A DNA stretch of 64,000 nt from an uncultured Bacteroidales bacterium (GCA_949289215.1 CASENC010000011.1:17816-81815), one strand, 5' to 3'; shown: positions 43,949 through 53,671, counted from the stretch's first letter. The notes: a model not told the origin generated them from the sequence alone. Translations and numbers: made by a program.

Positions 43949-44884
43949 ATGCCATCGAAATTTGAACTTAACATATTGGGGTGCGGGAGTGCCACGGCAT
44001 CGCTGCGGCACTTCCCGTCGTGCCAGGTGCTGAATATCCGCGACAACCTGTTTATGATTGATTGCGGCGAAGGTGCGCAGCTGCAATTGCGCAAAATGTC
44101 GCTCAAGTATGCCCGGCTGGGGCACATATTCATAAGCCACCTGCATGGCGACCACTGCTTCGGCCTGCCGGGACTTGTTTCCACCATGGCACTGTTAGGG
44201 AAAACAGGGGAAATCACCATACATACATTCGATGAAGGCCGGCAAATCTTCGGCGAGATACTTGGCTTCTTTTGCCGCGAACTGCCATTCAACGTGCGTT
44301 TCAACGTAATCTCCCCCACCGACCGGCAAACAATATATGAAGACGATGCCATAACCGTGCAGTCGTTCCCGCTTTTTCACCGGGTGCCCACGGTGGGTTT
44401 CCTGTTTGCCGAAAAACCGAAACCGAGACACATACGCGGCGACATGGCAAAATACCACGGTGTGCCCCACTACATGATGAACGACTTGCGCATGGGAGCC
44501 GACTTCACTGCAGCCGACGGCACGATAATACCCAACGAGGCACTGACCACTGCAGCCGACCCGTGTGTGAGTTACGCTTACTGTTCCGACACGGTCCGCT
44601 CGCGGCACGTGGCCGAAGATGTCGCGGGTGTAGATTGGCTCTACCATGAGGCCACCTACGACGCATCGCTATCCCAAAAAGCCCGCGCACGCGGCCACAG
44701 CACATGTGCCGATGCCGCCCGCATAGCACTGGAAGCCGGAGCGAAACACCTCATACTGGGGCATTTCTCAAAACGCTACATCGACACCGCTCCACTGGTC
44801 GCCGAAGCACGTACCATATTCCCCTCGACCATTGCCGCCGAGGAATGTCTCACCATCGACCTCACCACTCCGCCGCGGCTATAG
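43949..44884 (+). CDS. rnz: Ribonuclease Z
   Basis: 311 residues. Removes the 3' trailer of tRNA precursors. The metallo-beta-lactamase motif SHLHGDHCFGLPGL (about residues 62-75) binds two zinc ions; the N-terminal NILGCGSATASLRHFPSCQ, the VDWLYHEATYD block and HLILGHFSKRY complete the set, and the exosite arm region is of usual length. Its value here fits a tRNA gene such as tRNA-Tyr (53718-53800), which does not encode CCA. Single gene with its own promoter. Confidence 0.93.
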   Translation: MPSKFELNILGCGSATASLRHFPSCQVLNIRDNLFMIDCGEGAQLQLRKMSLKYARLGHIFISHLHGDHCFGLPGLVSTMALLGKTGEITIHTFDEGRQIFGEILGFFCRELPFNVRFNVISPTDRQTIYEDDAITVQSFPLFHRVPTVGFLFAEKPKPRHIRGDMAKYHGVPHYMMNDLRMGADFTAADGTIIPNEALTTAADPCVSYAYCSDTVRSRHVAEDVAGVDWLYHEATYDASLSQKARARGHSTCADAARIALEAGAKHLILGHFSKRYIDTAPLVAEARTIFPSTIAAEECLTIDLTTPPRL

Positions 44885-44887
44885 CCG

Positions 44888-45040
44888 TCAATTCTTGTTA
44901 AGGATTACCAATGCCCCTATCACACCCGGTATCCAACCACAGCATGTGAGGATAAAAACTATCAACATGGAACCGCAACCGCGGTCATACACGGCAAGCG
45001 GCGGGAAAATAATGGAAAGCAATACTCTGAATATCGACAT
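44888..45040 (-). CDS. Pmp3/YqaE family small membrane protein
   Basis: 50 residues, MSIFRVLLSIIFPPLAVYDR onward. Two membrane helices with the FPPLAV and CGWIPGVIGALVI blocks that define the family (UPF0057). The ATG at 45040 starts exactly where the family begins; longer frames would run into the neighbouring gene. Family members affect membrane potential under salt stress in yeast and plants; the bacterial role is unclear. Its stop is 3 bp from the rnz stop (convergent). Confidence 0.85.
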   Translation of the reverse strand: MSIFRVLLSIIFPPLAVYDRGCGSMLIVFILTCCGWIPGVIGALVILNKN

Positions 45041-45057
45041 AGTACTACAACGTTTTT

Positions 45058-45864
45058 TTAAGCCGGAACATAATTTTTCTTGATATACTTCACCCCCTGC
45101 ATCACATGGCCGAGCATAGTGAAGAACTTCAACGGATTGCGGCACGAACGCCATGCCAGCCTAACGTAGCGCAGCGGTGCCGAGCCGTCCTTATAGGCAA
45201 GATGTATGTAAGCGGCAATTGCCATTACGCGCCGCGGGTCGCCATCACATTGCCCGGTTGCTGCCGGATGGTCGTGCCGCACAATGGCGTAAGGGAAATA
45301 AAACCAATTCAACCCTTTTTCAAGCGCATCGAGCATAAACACGTTCTCCTCGCCCGAATCAAGCACCGGCGCATTGGCTCCAAACAACCGGTTGAACCAC
45401 ACCTTGCCCTGTACCGACTTGCGGCGGAAGGCAATCTCGATGCTCGACAGAAAATATCCTTTGGGGCGTTGCCGCATATCAAACGAATATGACGGGTAAT
45501 CCTTAGGGGCCACACGGGATTCATACTTAAACGAAGCGATGTCGAGCGTCGGGTGCGACTCAAACACTTCCACAATATGCGCTACATGATTTGGGATATA
45601 TTCCAAATCATCATCGGCAATAAGGCAAACGTCGCCCGAAGCATGACTCATGGCATTATTCCGGTTTCCCGACAAGCCTTTACCCACGGTTGTCACCACT
45701 TTCACATCATCGCGCTGCAATACCGGCGGCAATTGCCCTGCAACAAAATCGTCGCTTTGCTGCCACGATACAAGATATGATATGTTGTGCATCGGCGGCA
45801 TAAGCACATCGGCCACGCCGGCAATGCGGTCGTTATACGTGCAAATTAAAATTTCAAGCGTCAT
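45058..45864 (-). CDS. Family 2 glycosyltransferase
   Basis: 268 residues. GT-A fold: LEILICTYNDRI at the start, GLSGNRNNAMSHASGDVCLIADDDLEYIPNH with the DDD metal-binding motif (about residue 83), and an EENVFMLDALEKGLNW acceptor-side block. Probably adds a sugar to a surface glycan; donor and acceptor are unknown. The C-terminus carries no clear membrane anchor, but ends in a basic, aromatic-rich tail. The Pmp3-like gene starts 17 bp downstream and may share its transcript. Confidence 0.85.
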   Translation of the reverse strand: MTLEILICTYNDRIAGVADVLMPPMHNISYLVSWQQSDDFVAGQLPPVLQRDDVKVVTTVGKGLSGNRNNAMSHASGDVCLIADDDLEYIPNHVAHIVEVFESHPTLDIASFKYESRVAPKDYPSYSFDMRQRPKGYFLSSIEIAFRRKSVQGKVWFNRLFGANAPVLDSGEENVFMLDALEKGLNWFYFPYAIVRHDHPAATGQCDGDPRRVMAIAAYIHLAYKDGSAPLRYVRLAWRSCRNPLKFFTMLGHVMQGVKYIKKNYVPA

Positions 45865-45934
45865 TTATATTCCTCCCCGGAAAATATACAAAGTTAACTA
45901 TTATTCCTCCAATACCAAGGCTGCACATGAAAAT

Positions 45935-46558
45935 TCATCTTGACGGCAGCAATTGTGCCATCAAACTTGCCACCGCCGATGAAAATTCATCAAGGGTTTG
46001 GTGGCGACATTCGGCCAGACGGGCATAAATCTCACCGACAGGCAACCGTGACTCATCGGTTTCGACAAGCAAGCGGTCGGCCGGAGTAATATTCACGGCA
46101 TCGGGGTTAAACCGTTCCCCGTAAGAAATGAAAAAACCCGCATCGAGCAATCGGCGTGCCACGCGGGCATTACCCCGGAAGCCATGCACTATCCACGGCG
46201 TGACAGGTCGCAAGCGTCGCCGCAGCAGGCATAATTCATTGCTCGCCCTCACACAATGCAGCACAAGCGGTTTGCCGACACGCTGCGCCAAGGTTGCGTG
46301 CCACTTCACAACCTCGATTTGGCGGTCGATATCACCGCCGCGCAATTTGTCGATACCACACTCCCCTATCATAACCACATTGCCACACGAAGCCAACTCA
46401 TCAACCCGTTTGAAATCGGCATTTGTTGCTCGTCCGAGTTGCCATGGATGTATGCCCACGGAATACATTTTACCGACCGCCGGCGCATATTCCCACGGAT
46501 TTACGCAGATAACGGCATCGGCGGCATCAATGCGATGTGTGTGTATATCATTAATCAT
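45935..46558 (-). CDS. TatD family metal-dependent hydrolase
   Basis: 207 residues, shorter than the usual 250-260. Metal-site opening [27 protein letters not shown] (Glu); VLHCVRAS (His); and [11 protein letters not shown] (Asp). Probable DNase or metallo-hydrolase. The start overlaps the yidD stop by 4 bp, in the conserved rnpA-yidD-tatD order of Bacteroidales. The shortened length reflects loss of loops, not of metal ligands that I can see. Confidence 0.88.
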   Translation of the reverse strand: MINDIHTHRIDAADAVICVNPWEYAPAVGKMYSVGIHPWQLGRATNADFKRVDELASCGNVVMIGECGIDKLRGGDIDRQIEVVKWHATLAQRVGKPLVLHCVRASNELCLLRRRLRPVTPWIVHGFRGNARVARRLLDAGFFISYGERFNPDAVNITPADRLLVETDESRLPVGEIYARLAECRHQTLDEFSSAVASLMAQLLPSR

Positions 46559-46788
46559 GGCACCGGATCATACCCGCTGCCACCCCATGGGTGACAACGA
46601 CAAATGCGTTTTATTGCCAGCCACCCCCCTTTCACGGGGCCGTGCTTGCGCAATGCTTCTATGGCATATTGGCTGCAAGTGGGCGTGAAACGGCACACGG
46701 GCGGGAAAAGCGGCGATATGCAGTACCTGTAGAATTGTATGGGGAGCACGAGCACAGCCACTATTGCTTTTCTAATCCACTGCATCAT
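46555..46788 (-). CDS. yidD: Membrane protein insertion efficiency factor YidD
   Basis: 77 residues. N-terminal amphipathic/hydrophobic segment, then the invariant [20 protein letters not shown] block with Cys residues and the closing [12 protein letters not shown]. Assists YidC in membrane protein insertion. It overlaps rnpA by 17 bp and tatD by 4 bp. Confidence 0.93.
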   Translation of the reverse strand: MMQWIRKAIVAVLVLPIQFYRYCISPLFPPVCRFTPTCSQYAIEALRKHGPVKGGWLAIKRICRCHPWGGSGYDPVP

Positions 46789-47194
46789 TTCCGGCCTCCT
46801 TCACTGCACCGGCAAGTGCCGAAATCTTGCCGAGTATCACTTTCATTGCTTTCTCGATTTTGGCGTAATCGGCAATATTCGAATCCATATACAAGAAAGC
46901 AATATCCACACAACACCCATTATCGGCAAGCCCGGGCAACAGCAACGCCCGGTTAAGGCGGTAAGCCTCGCGAATGCGGCGGCGCTGCAATACCCTGCCC
47001 ACGGCGGTGCGTATCTTTTTCTTCGGCACGGTTATCATAAATCGTGCAACAGCCTGCTTCCCCCCCGGTGTCTCGTGCAACATGACAACGGCTCGCAACG
47101 GGTAAGCCACAACACTGCGCCCACCGGCAAAAAGGCCGTTGATGGCAGTGCGGCTGCACAATTTCTCGCATTTATATAACCTGTTGCCTTTCAT
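46772..47194 (-). CDS. rnpA: Ribonuclease P protein component
   Basis: 140 residues from ATG 47194. The RNR-type basic signature appears as [15 protein letters not shown] (about residues 77-91), with [13 protein letters not shown] just before. It binds the RNase P RNA and helps cut 5' leaders from pre-tRNA. The upstream in-frame extension to 47236 is not conserved. Overlaps yidD by 17 bp. The 183 bp to hemD hold no gene; nothing clear was seen there. Confidence 0.93.
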   Translation of the reverse strand: MKGNRLYKCEKLCSRTAINGLFAGGRSVVAYPLRAVVMLHETPGGKQAVARFMITVPKKKIRTAVGRVLQRRRIREAYRLNRALLLPGLADNGCCVDIAFLYMDSNIADYAKIEKAMKVILGKISALAGAVKEAGNDAVD

Positions 47195-47377
47195 TCTTTC
47201 ATATTTTACTTGTCGGTTGCCAAAATTGGGAACCATTTTTCATATCATCAAAAGGCCCACGTTTTTGTGATTTGATTCTACACGCCTTCTGCAAATTAAC
47301 AAGAAGGGCAGCCCGTCCTTGAACTTCCAAGCACTGCCGCCCTTGTATCATCGTTCCCATAAGTGGGATAAAACGCC

Positions 47378-48133
47378 TCAGTTACGCCCTTGCACTTTTT
47401 TCAAATACAAATCCAGTGCCGCAGTCATCGATGGTGCTTCGGCCGACGGGGCACTCAAATCAAGCCTTAATCCATCGGCCTCGACAGCCTTTGCCGTGGT
47501 TTCGCCGAAACAACCTATCTTGATATCTCCCTGATGGAAATCGGGGAAATTTTTCAACAGCGACTTTATGCCGGCAGGGCTGAAGAAGATAAGCATATCA
47601 TAATCAAACGGCTCGTCTTTGCCGAAATCATTGCTTACCGTGCGGTACATTACAGCCTTGGTATAAGGTATCTTGTTGGCATCGAGAATACTCAAGTTGT
47701 CGCGATGCACGTCCGATATCGGGAACAAAAATTTTTCCTTGTTGTGCTTCACAAGGTCTTTGAGTAATTTTTCGTCATCAAGCTTGCCCGATACTCCATA
47801 GAAAATTTTGCGTTTGCGATACACTATATACTTTTGCAGGTAATGCGCAATGGTTTCGCTGGTGCAAAAATACTTCATCGTGTCGGGAATGGTGATGCGC
47901 ATTTCCTCGCACAGGCGGAAGTAGTGATCAATTGCGGTCTTTGCCGTGAATATCACTGCCGTATAATCGGAAATTGAAATCTTCGACTGCCTAAACTCCT
48001 TTGAAGTCAATCCCTCAACCTTTATAAAAGGCCTGAAAACTACTTCCACGCCATATTTTTGTGCGATGTCATAGTAGGGGGATTTGTCAGATTCCGGTTT
48101 GGGTTGCGAAATCAAAATTTTCTTAATATCCAC
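47378..48133 (-). CDS. hemD: Uroporphyrinogen-III synthase
   Basis: 251 residues from a GTG at 48133, which places the conserved IKKILISQPKPESDKSPYYD block at the N-terminus; no ATG is suitable, and upstream reading crosses the DUF4271 gene. HemD closes hydroxymethylbilane to uroporphyrinogen III. The two-domain, poorly conserved sequence shows FTAKTAIDHYFRLCEEM and a second-half IFFSPAGIKSLL-like block, and ends GCFGETTAKAVEADG. It follows the DUF4271 gene closely (13 bp), as is usual in Bacteroidales. Confidence 0.88.
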   Translation of the reverse strand: MDIKKILISQPKPESDKSPYYDIAQKYGVEVVFRPFIKVEGLTSKEFRQSKISISDYTAVIFTAKTAIDHYFRLCEEMRITIPDTMKYFCTSETIAHYLQKYIVYRKRKIFYGVSGKLDDEKLLKDLVKHNKEKFLFPISDVHRDNLSILDANKIPYTKAVMYRTVSNDFGKDEPFDYDMLIFFSPAGIKSLLKNFPDFHQGDIKIGCFGETTAKAVEADGLRLDLSAPSAEAPSMTAALDLYLKKVQGRN

Positions 48134-48146
48134 TTTAGCTGTGTTT

Positions 48147-48986
48147 TTATGACTGTAAAACTCTACATAAAAATATCGCCCCGGTGAAAGAGAGAATGAC
48201 GGGTACAATTTCAACGCTGCAAAGGTACAAAATAAAATAGAGCAACGAAACCAAATTGTTGAAAAAAATCCTAAAACCTTTGCAAATAAACACAATACGG
48301 CACAAAATATAAATAATCGATGCAATCCACATCATAGGTACGATGGTTCCTGGAGACAACAACATGACGAATGTTACCGGGCACAACAGCAACCCCATGA
48401 CGGCCTGCGAGGCGTTAAACCCCTCGACAAGCAAGCGAGAATATGCCTTATCGTCAAGGAACGCATAGCCCAGCACACGGTAAAGGGACCACTGAAAAAC
48501 GTAAAACAGCAAAGCATAACCGGCAAACGCCCAAATAAGGGCCGAAACCGACACTCCGCCGGTGAATTGCGGATATAAATACCCCATTGCAAGATACATG
48601 ATTAGGCCGCCCATGGCACAAGTGTTGGCAATGAGCGCAAACATGAGATTGGTTTCGCTCACCGTATGGTCGTCAAATGTGTTTTGCCTGCTGCGCACCG
48701 AGAACAAATAATTGCCCAAATGGACAAAATACTTATGTCCCTTCTTGAAATTCAGCGTAATCATCAAGAATACCACAAGAATTAATGCTATGGTTCCCGT
48801 GTCGTGCAATGGCGACACAGGCCTCTCGGCTGCACTCTTGGCAACTTTATCGGGTACCGACACATATTGCATGACCGGCGAATGGATGAATGCCGTGTCG
48901 TAACCGCAACTTCCGGGCAACGAATCGAAATATCCGCCACCGTTTCCTGCCGTTGCCATACCGCCTGCTTGCTCCTCTTCTACCAT
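48147..48986 (-). CDS. DUF4271 family membrane protein
   Basis: 279 residues. A low-complexity Gly-rich head (about 1-60) precedes about seven membrane helices. The block ETNLMFALIANTCAMGG and the FVFQWSLYRVLGYAFLDDKAYSRLLVEGFNASQ stretch (written here in part) fit the family that precedes hemD across Bacteroidota. Function unknown; a link to heme synthesis or membrane transport is only positional. It begins 4 bp after the LOG gene. Confidence 0.8.
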   Translation of the reverse strand: MVEEEQAGGMATAGNGGGYFDSLPGSCGYDTAFIHSPVMQYVSVPDKVAKSAAERPVSPLHDTGTIALILVVFLMITLNFKKGHKYFVHLGNYLFSVRSRQNTFDDHTVSETNLMFALIANTCAMGGLIMYLAMGYLYPQFTGGVSVSALIWAFAGYALLFYVFQWSLYRVLGYAFLDDKAYSRLLVEGFNASQAVMGLLLCPVTFVMLLSPGTIVPMMWIASIIYILCRIVFICKGFRIFFNNLVSLLYFILYLCSVEIVPVILSFTGAIFLCRVLQS

Positions 48987-48990
48987 GATG

Positions 48991-49575
48991 TCAGTATTTC
49001 GATTCCACCTTGTCGTCTTCTTCGATATTTATCGAGGCCAGCACTTCCATCACTCCGCTTGCCGAGTCGGCAACGTGCCACAACCGGCTGTGCGACTGCT
49101 TCATGAAATGCTCTGCCACACACTTGCCAAGCATTGCAAGCAGCGGATCGAAAAATCCGTCCACATTGAATATAATTATCGGCTTATGGAACAGCCCCAA
49201 TTGTTTCCACGTGATTATCTCAAGCAGCTCCTCAAGAGTGCCACAGCCACCCGGCAGGGCCACCACGGCATCGGCTCGCTGCGCCATAGCCTGTTTTCGC
49301 GTGTGCATATCGGGGGTGACAACCATCTCGCTCAAGCGGTCGTATTGCCAACCATTGTCAACCATGAACCGCGGAATAATCCCCACGGCCCGTCCGCCTC
49401 CGTCAAGCGTTCCGTCGCTCACAGCCCTCATGAGGCCTTCGCGGCCGCCACCGTTAATACAGGCAATTCCGGCAGCCGCAAATTCCCGTCCAAGCCGATA
49501 TGCAGCATTGGCATATAGCGCATCAGCTCTGCTGCTCGAAGCTGCAAATACACATATTTCTTTGATATTGTCCAT
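48991..49575 (-). CDS. LOG family protein (nucleoside 5'-monophosphate phosphoribohydrolase)
   Basis: 194 residues from ATG 49575. The family motif PGGCGTLEELLEIITWKQ (about residues 96-113) with the active-site Glu, and the earlier NGGGREGLMRAVSDG. LOG-type enzymes cleave the N-glycosidic bond of cytokinin nucleotides or AMP-like substrates. The longer in-frame reading to 49641 is not conserved. It precedes the DUF4271 gene by 4 bp, suggesting one transcript. Confidence 0.88.
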   Translation of the reverse strand: MDNIKEICVFAASSSRADALYANAAYRLGREFAAAGIACINGGGREGLMRAVSDGTLDGGGRAVGIIPRFMVDNGWQYDRLSEMVVTPDMHTRKQAMAQRADAVVALPGGCGTLEELLEIITWKQLGLFHKPIIIFNVDGFFDPLLAMLGKCVAEHFMKQSHSRLWHVADSASGVMEVLASINIEEDDKVESKY

Positions 49576-49615
49576 TGCGCCTGCAAAGTTACTCAAATAA
49601 TCCCGAAACAGCCAC

Positions 49616-49654
49616 AAAAAAAGAAGCAACCCCTCGCGCAATGCGGGAAGTTGC
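49616..49654 (-). terminator. Terminator of the outer-membrane barrel gene
   Basis: Stem GCAAC..TCGC / GCGG..GTTGC, with TTCTTTTTTT following on the minus strand; 34 bp beyond the stop. Confidence 0.75.
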
Positions 49655-49687
49655 CTCTATGTTATTTATTGCATAAACGACAATTTA

Positions 49688-50383
49688 TCAGAAGTGCCAA
49701 CCTACGCGAAGGGTAGGAGTTACATGGAAACCAAATTCGCCAATTTTAGTAGAATTGCTGCCATCAGTTTCCACCTTGCCGCTACCGCTCTCTACAGTAG
49801 AGCTACCACGCTTGATGTTCATCATTTCATAGCCAAGGCCAAGTTCGGCACCCACATAAAGCCCCTTGCAAAGGTAAACGTCAACACCGCTCACAGCATT
49901 GATTGCGAAACCCAAACCCGGAGTCTTGTTCTCGGTGCGGCTTTCAGCGTGTTCGTCTTCAGTTACATTCTTTACCGAAGAAGTGCGCAAACCAAGTTCG
50001 GCACCTACATACGGAGAAATCCTGTCAAACTTATTGAAGTGGTATTCAAAACCAGGCATTATAGAGAACGTGGTAGTGGTAGTCTTGTTGTAACGCTCGT
50101 ATTCGGCACTACCGCCGGAAACCATCTCGCTATAATATTCAGTACCCTTTTGGGTGTCAACGCCAAGACCAAGGTTCAAGCGAACTACCCAATTGTCGTT
50201 GAGGAACAAGCGAACCTTTGCGCCATATTCGGGCAATTGGAAACCTTCGTTGGTGTTTGCACCATCGAAAGAGTAGTTGATTTCAGTTGCAACACTCATT
50301 GCTTCAGGTTTGTAGTTGTTTTCAGCTACGGCACTGGTTGAAATTGTTGCCAACACGGCAACAGCCAAAATAATTTTTTTCAT
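49688..50383 (-). CDS. Outer-membrane beta-barrel protein
   Basis: 231 residues. Signal peptide MKKIILAVAVLATISTSAVA. The mature chain has eight or so amphipathic strands (FNKFDRISPYVGAELGLR, GLYVGAELGLGYEMM) and ends with a phenylalanine (TLRVGWHF), the usual barrel-assembly signal. It lacks a C-terminal OmpA peptidoglycan-binding domain. Probably a small porin-like or structural barrel. A minus-strand TACCTTTG at 50449-50456 is the probable -7 box; a hairpin ends the gene at 49616-49654. Confidence 0.85.
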   Translation of the reverse strand: MKKIILAVAVLATISTSAVAENNYKPEAMSVATEINYSFDGANTNEGFQLPEYGAKVRLFLNDNWVVRLNLGLGVDTQKGTEYYSEMVSGGSAEYERYNKTTTTTFSIMPGFEYHFNKFDRISPYVGAELGLRTSSVKNVTEDEHAESRTENKTPGLGFAINAVSGVDVYLCKGLYVGAELGLGYEMMNIKRGSSTVESGSGKVETDGSNSTKIGEFGFHVTPTLRVGWHF

Positions 50384-50536
50384 AATTTAATTAATTTAGT
50401 TGTTATTTTATTCAAAAACTCTCAACCTCTATTAATCTTAACACAGTGCAAAGGTAGTTATTTTTTATTTCAAAGAGCATTTTTCACCCATTTTAACTAT
50501 GTATTTTTGCATAATTCTCGACAGCACTCCTGTTCT

Positions 50537-50705
50537 TCAGACATTTACACCTGCCAAACCTTGGTAATTCCCAATATTCCTTATTATATCTTTCCCCTTT
50601 ACAAGGTCGCTATTTCTCGCATTCAGGAAACTTATCACAAGGTCGGTATGGCCTTCTGAATACCTTTTTAAACATAAAGTCGGCTTTCGGATTAATATAT
50701 TTCAT
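50537..50705 (-). pseudogene. Remnant of a Rpn-type (PD-(D/E)XK) nuclease/transposase gene
   Basis: ATG at 50705 opens MKYINPKADFMFKKVF, the typical start of this family. A one-base shift then puts the next conserved piece, GHTDLVISFLNA, in another frame. The sequence after that is deleted or scrambled, and a stop follows at 50537. A TATATTTG lies just upstream. This explains most of the 436-bp gap between the barrel gene and frr. Confidence 0.7.
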
Positions 50706-50819
50706 AATTCCCTATTTATTATAACATTACAAATATAAAGATACAAAATCAAGCGACATGAAAAAAGTGCCGCAAAAACCAATCTTCTGTCTTGCGGCAC
50801 TTAATGTATTTTTTAATAC

Positions 50820-51380
50820 TTACACTGTGAGGATTTCTTTCTCCTTCGATGCAAACAAGTCGTCGATTTTCTTCATGTAGCGGTCGTGGGTCTTTTGAAG
50901 CTTGTCTTCGGCATCCTTTTCCACATCTTCGGCCATTCCGTCCTTAACCGCTTTCTTAAGCCCGTCGATAGCTTCACGGCGTGCATTGCGCACCGAGATT
51001 TTAGCCTGCTCGGCCTCGTTTTTCGACTGTTTCACGAGCGACTTGCGGCGTTCCTCGGTAAGCGGCGGGATAGAAATGCGAATGATTTCCCCGTTGTTCT
51101 CGGGCATTATTCCAAGGTCTGAGTCGATAATGGCCTTTTCTATAACCTTGAACATCGATTTCTCCCACGGAGTGATGGTGATGGTACGGGCATCGGGCAC
51201 AGCCACATTAGCCACGTTGCTTATAGGAGCCAGGCTGCCATAATAATCCACACGAATTCCATCAAGGATCTTCGGATTGGCCTTTCCGGCACGTATGCGC
51301 GCAAGCGTCTCTTCAAGATAAGCCACGGCAAGTTCCATCTTCTCCTCGGCGGGATTTAGATAATGATTAACGTCATTCAT
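50820..51380 (-). CDS. frr: Ribosome recycling factor
   Basis: 186 residues from ATG 51380. Splits post-termination ribosomes with EF-G. Conserved blocks: [65 protein letters not shown] and the three-helix tail. It follows pyrH by 63 bp, the common pyrH-frr order. A weak TTG start (51389) was not chosen. Confidence 0.96.
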   Translation of the reverse strand: MNDVNHYLNPAEEKMELAVAYLEETLARIRAGKANPKILDGIRVDYYGSLAPISNVANVAVPDARTITITPWEKSMFKVIEKAIIDSDLGIMPENNGEIIRISIPPLTEERRKSLVKQSKNEAEQAKISVRNARREAIDGLKKAVKDGMAEDVEKDAEDKLQKTHDRYMKKIDDLFASKEKEILTV

Positions 51381-51443
51381 AACTTTCAATTATATAAAAT
51401 TTTGATAATAAGCAAATTTACGTCATTCCCTGTCGGGAAACGC

Positions 51444-52154
51444 TTAATACACCAATGTCCCTATCGGTTCACCGTCAAGCACACGGGCAAGGTTACCCAC
51501 CGTATCCATGTCAAACACTATGATAGGCAACTTATTCTCCTTGCACAACGTGGTAGCGGTGAGGTCCATCACCTTCAGGCCGCGAGTATATATCTCGTCG
51601 TAGCTGATTTCGGTGAATTTGGTAGCAGTGGGATCCTTCTCCGGGTCGGCCGTGTAAATACCGTCCACGCGTGTTCCCTTCAGCATCACATCGGCTTCTA
51701 CTTCTATGCCGCGCAATGCCGAACCGGTATCGGTGGTGAAAAACGGATTACCCGTGCCGCCGGCTATGATAACCACCTTGCCGCTGCGCATGGCATCGAT
51801 AGCACGCCACTTGCTGTAATGCTCGCCTATGGGGAACATATTAATCGCCGTGAACACTTGTGCCGGCTGCCCTATGCTTTCAAGAGCCGAACTGAGGGCA
51901 AGCGAATTGATTACCGTGGCAAGCATACCCATTTGGTCTCCTTTCACGCGGTCAACACCACGTGCGGCACCGGCAAGGCCGCGAAAAATGTTGCCGCCGC
52001 CTATAACGATAGCTATCTCCACGCCGCCTTGTGCGGCTTCTTTTATCTGGCGGGCATAATCGCCCACACGTTGCGGATCGATGCCGTAACCCTGCTTGCC
52101 CATGAGCGATTCGCCGCTCAACTTCAGCAATATTCTCTTGTACTTGGTCCTCAT
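51444..52154 (-). CDS. pyrH: UMP kinase
   Basis: 236 residues. Phosphorylates UMP to UDP in pyrimidine nucleotide synthesis. Seen: YKRILLKLSGESLMG, IVIGGGNIFRG, DQMGMLATVIN, IIAGGTGNPFFTTDTGSALR and VDGIYTADPEKDPTA. The ATG at 52154 matches the family start; upstream residues to 52196 are not conserved. Upstream of frr on the same strand. Confidence 0.96.
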   Translation of the reverse strand: MRTKYKRILLKLSGESLMGKQGYGIDPQRVGDYARQIKEAAQGGVEIAIVIGGGNIFRGLAGAARGVDRVKGDQMGMLATVINSLALSSALESIGQPAQVFTAINMFPIGEHYSKWRAIDAMRSGKVVIIAGGTGNPFFTTDTGSALRGIEVEADVMLKGTRVDGIYTADPEKDPTATKFTEISYDEIYTRGLKVMDLTATTLCKENKLPIIVFDMDTVGNLARVLDGEPIGTLVY

Positions 52155-52301
52155 GAGATGGTTGTGTTTTATATGAATGTTCCACAAATTTAGCATATTG
52201 CCTCAACAGTGCAAAATATATGCGTGGAAAAAAGCCCCCACAAAGCATAAGATCCGCAAAATGGCATAACCAATATCTTTATTACCAATACATAGTAAAA
52301 A

Positions 52302-52315
52302 TGCGATTAATCGCC
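52302..52315. repeat. Short palindrome sharing the core of the 4800-4827 element
   Basis: GCGATTAATCGC is the central 12 bp of the palindrome at 4800-4827, here without the GTAGAGAC arms. It lies between pyrH and the recombinase gene. Possibly a decayed copy; chance is not excluded. Confidence 0.35.
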
Positions 52316-52353
52316 TACCTACCGCCTGAATGCTTAAACGAAAAAGGTCAATA

Positions 52354-53346
52354 CTATTTTGGAGAACTCGGTTTTTTCTTAATTATGGGGAGCTTAGAAA
52401 CCTTTCCACCCCGGGAAAAACAAGTAGGGGCAGCCCGTTTCACATATTCTATAACTCGCTCATTGGCCTCGTCGATGCGGTCGTTATCAAAAGGCTTCAA
52501 ATAAGTTTCGGTGACGGCAATGGATGAATGTCCCATTGCTTCGGAAATTATACCTTGGTGTATTTTACAGTAATAAGCCATTGTAGCCCAGGTGTGGCGG
52601 GCAGTATATGAGCTTAAATGAGTTGACATATTCTGCGACAGGCGATTAAGGCGGTGGTTAAACTTCCGCAAAGCCCGCTGATATTCTTTATAGGCAGCTT
52701 CGGTACCCTCGGGACTGCTTATAAACGGGAATACATACGGAGAATACCAAGCCGTGTTTTTCGAGAGTTTCTTTATAATGTTTTTGGCCTCATGGGTAAG
52801 CTTGACGGTGATTGCTCGCCCCGTTTTCCTGCGGCAATATGAAATGAAACCACCCTTTACGTCATCCTTGCGCAAATATGCCAAATCGACAAATGGTATC
52901 CCTCTCAATAAAAACATAAGCCTGAAAATAAGCATCTCATAAAACATATCACACCCCGGTTGCAAAGTTTTTTCATTCATAATCAATCCCATTTCCTTGG
53001 CCTCAAGGGCACGTTTGCGGCGATTCTCGGTAGTTGTGCACACGTGCGAGAAAAGCCGCGGCGTGAACGATGTTACCACACCATAATCCACGGCACGGTT
53101 ATAAGTTGCCTTTATCACTTTTATATAAGTAGCAACGGTGTTGCGGCTGCAATTTCTGTCTCGTATGTATATTTCAAACCCTTTGATGACGTTTCCAGAT
53201 AATTCATCAAACGATAAATCATAACCTTTTCGATAAGTCGAAAAGGCATTAAAAGTGCTTTGGTAAATGTGGGCCGTGCCCCATTGGTTGTTGTTCCTGA
53301 ATTCATTTACCAACATTCTCATCATAGTAAAAACAGTTATATTCAT
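52354..53346 (-). CDS. Tyrosine site-specific recombinase
   Basis: 330 residues from ATG 53346. An N-terminal SAM-like core-binding domain (about 10-130) is followed by the catalytic domain: Arg in FLLRGIPFVDLAYL, Lys region CRRKTGRAITVKL, HxxR as SSYTARHTWAT, and the nucleophile Tyr in SIAVTETYLK. All catalytic residues are present. It resembles the Tsr-type recombinases of Bacteroidales, which can invert short promoter segments, as well as integrases. It stands alone between pyrH and tRNA-Tyr; the AT-rich 371 bp upstream contain repeated TGCCGTTAC words. Confidence 0.88.
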   Translation of the reverse strand: MNITVFTMMRMLVNEFRNNNQWGTAHIYQSTFNAFSTYRKGYDLSFDELSGNVIKGFEIYIRDRNCSRNTVATYIKVIKATYNRAVDYGVVTSFTPRLFSHVCTTTENRRKRALEAKEMGLIMNEKTLQPGCDMFYEMLIFRLMFLLRGIPFVDLAYLRKDDVKGGFISYCRRKTGRAITVKLTHEAKNIIKKLSKNTAWYSPYVFPFISSPEGTEAAYKEYQRALRKFNHRLNRLSQNMSTHLSSYTARHTWATMAYYCKIHQGIISEAMGHSSIAVTETYLKPFDNDRIDEANERVIEYVKRAAPTCFSRGGKVSKLPIIKKKPSSPK

Positions 53347-53460
53347 AATAATCGAATATTCTTTTAGCGTTTTTTTATTTAATCCATGTTTTTTCGTGAA
53401 AAAAGAGCCAATAGTTTGTGTATTAACAAAAAAACACCCATACCGGCACACGAATAAGTA

Positions 53461-53492
53461 TGCCGTTACCAGCTAAGTAACGGCACTTTTTT
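53461..53492 (+). terminator. Hairpin of TGCCGTTAC repeats with T-run
   Basis: TGCCGTTAC (53461-53469) pairs with GTAACGGCA (53477-53485), followed by CTTTTTTG. The same word recurs at 53532-53540 within the palindrome TTGCCG/CGGCAA. It may be a terminator, or a recombinase binding array. Confidence 0.5.
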
Positions 53493-53671
53493 GTACCATT
53501 CTACTCATGCAACTCATAGTCCTTTTTAACTTGCCGTTACCGGCAAAATGTCCTTAAAAATGTAATTTGATTTTAAACGAACTCCTAACTTAAACAGTAG
53601 GTAACCCAATAATCATTTGCCTCCAAAATGGGCAAGGTATCAATATCAAAAACAACATCATAAAAAAACAA

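Noticed and set aside
44888-45154. 88-codon version of the Pmp3-like gene
   Set aside because: The added 38 residues run into the glycosyltransferase gene and are not part of the family; start set at 45040.
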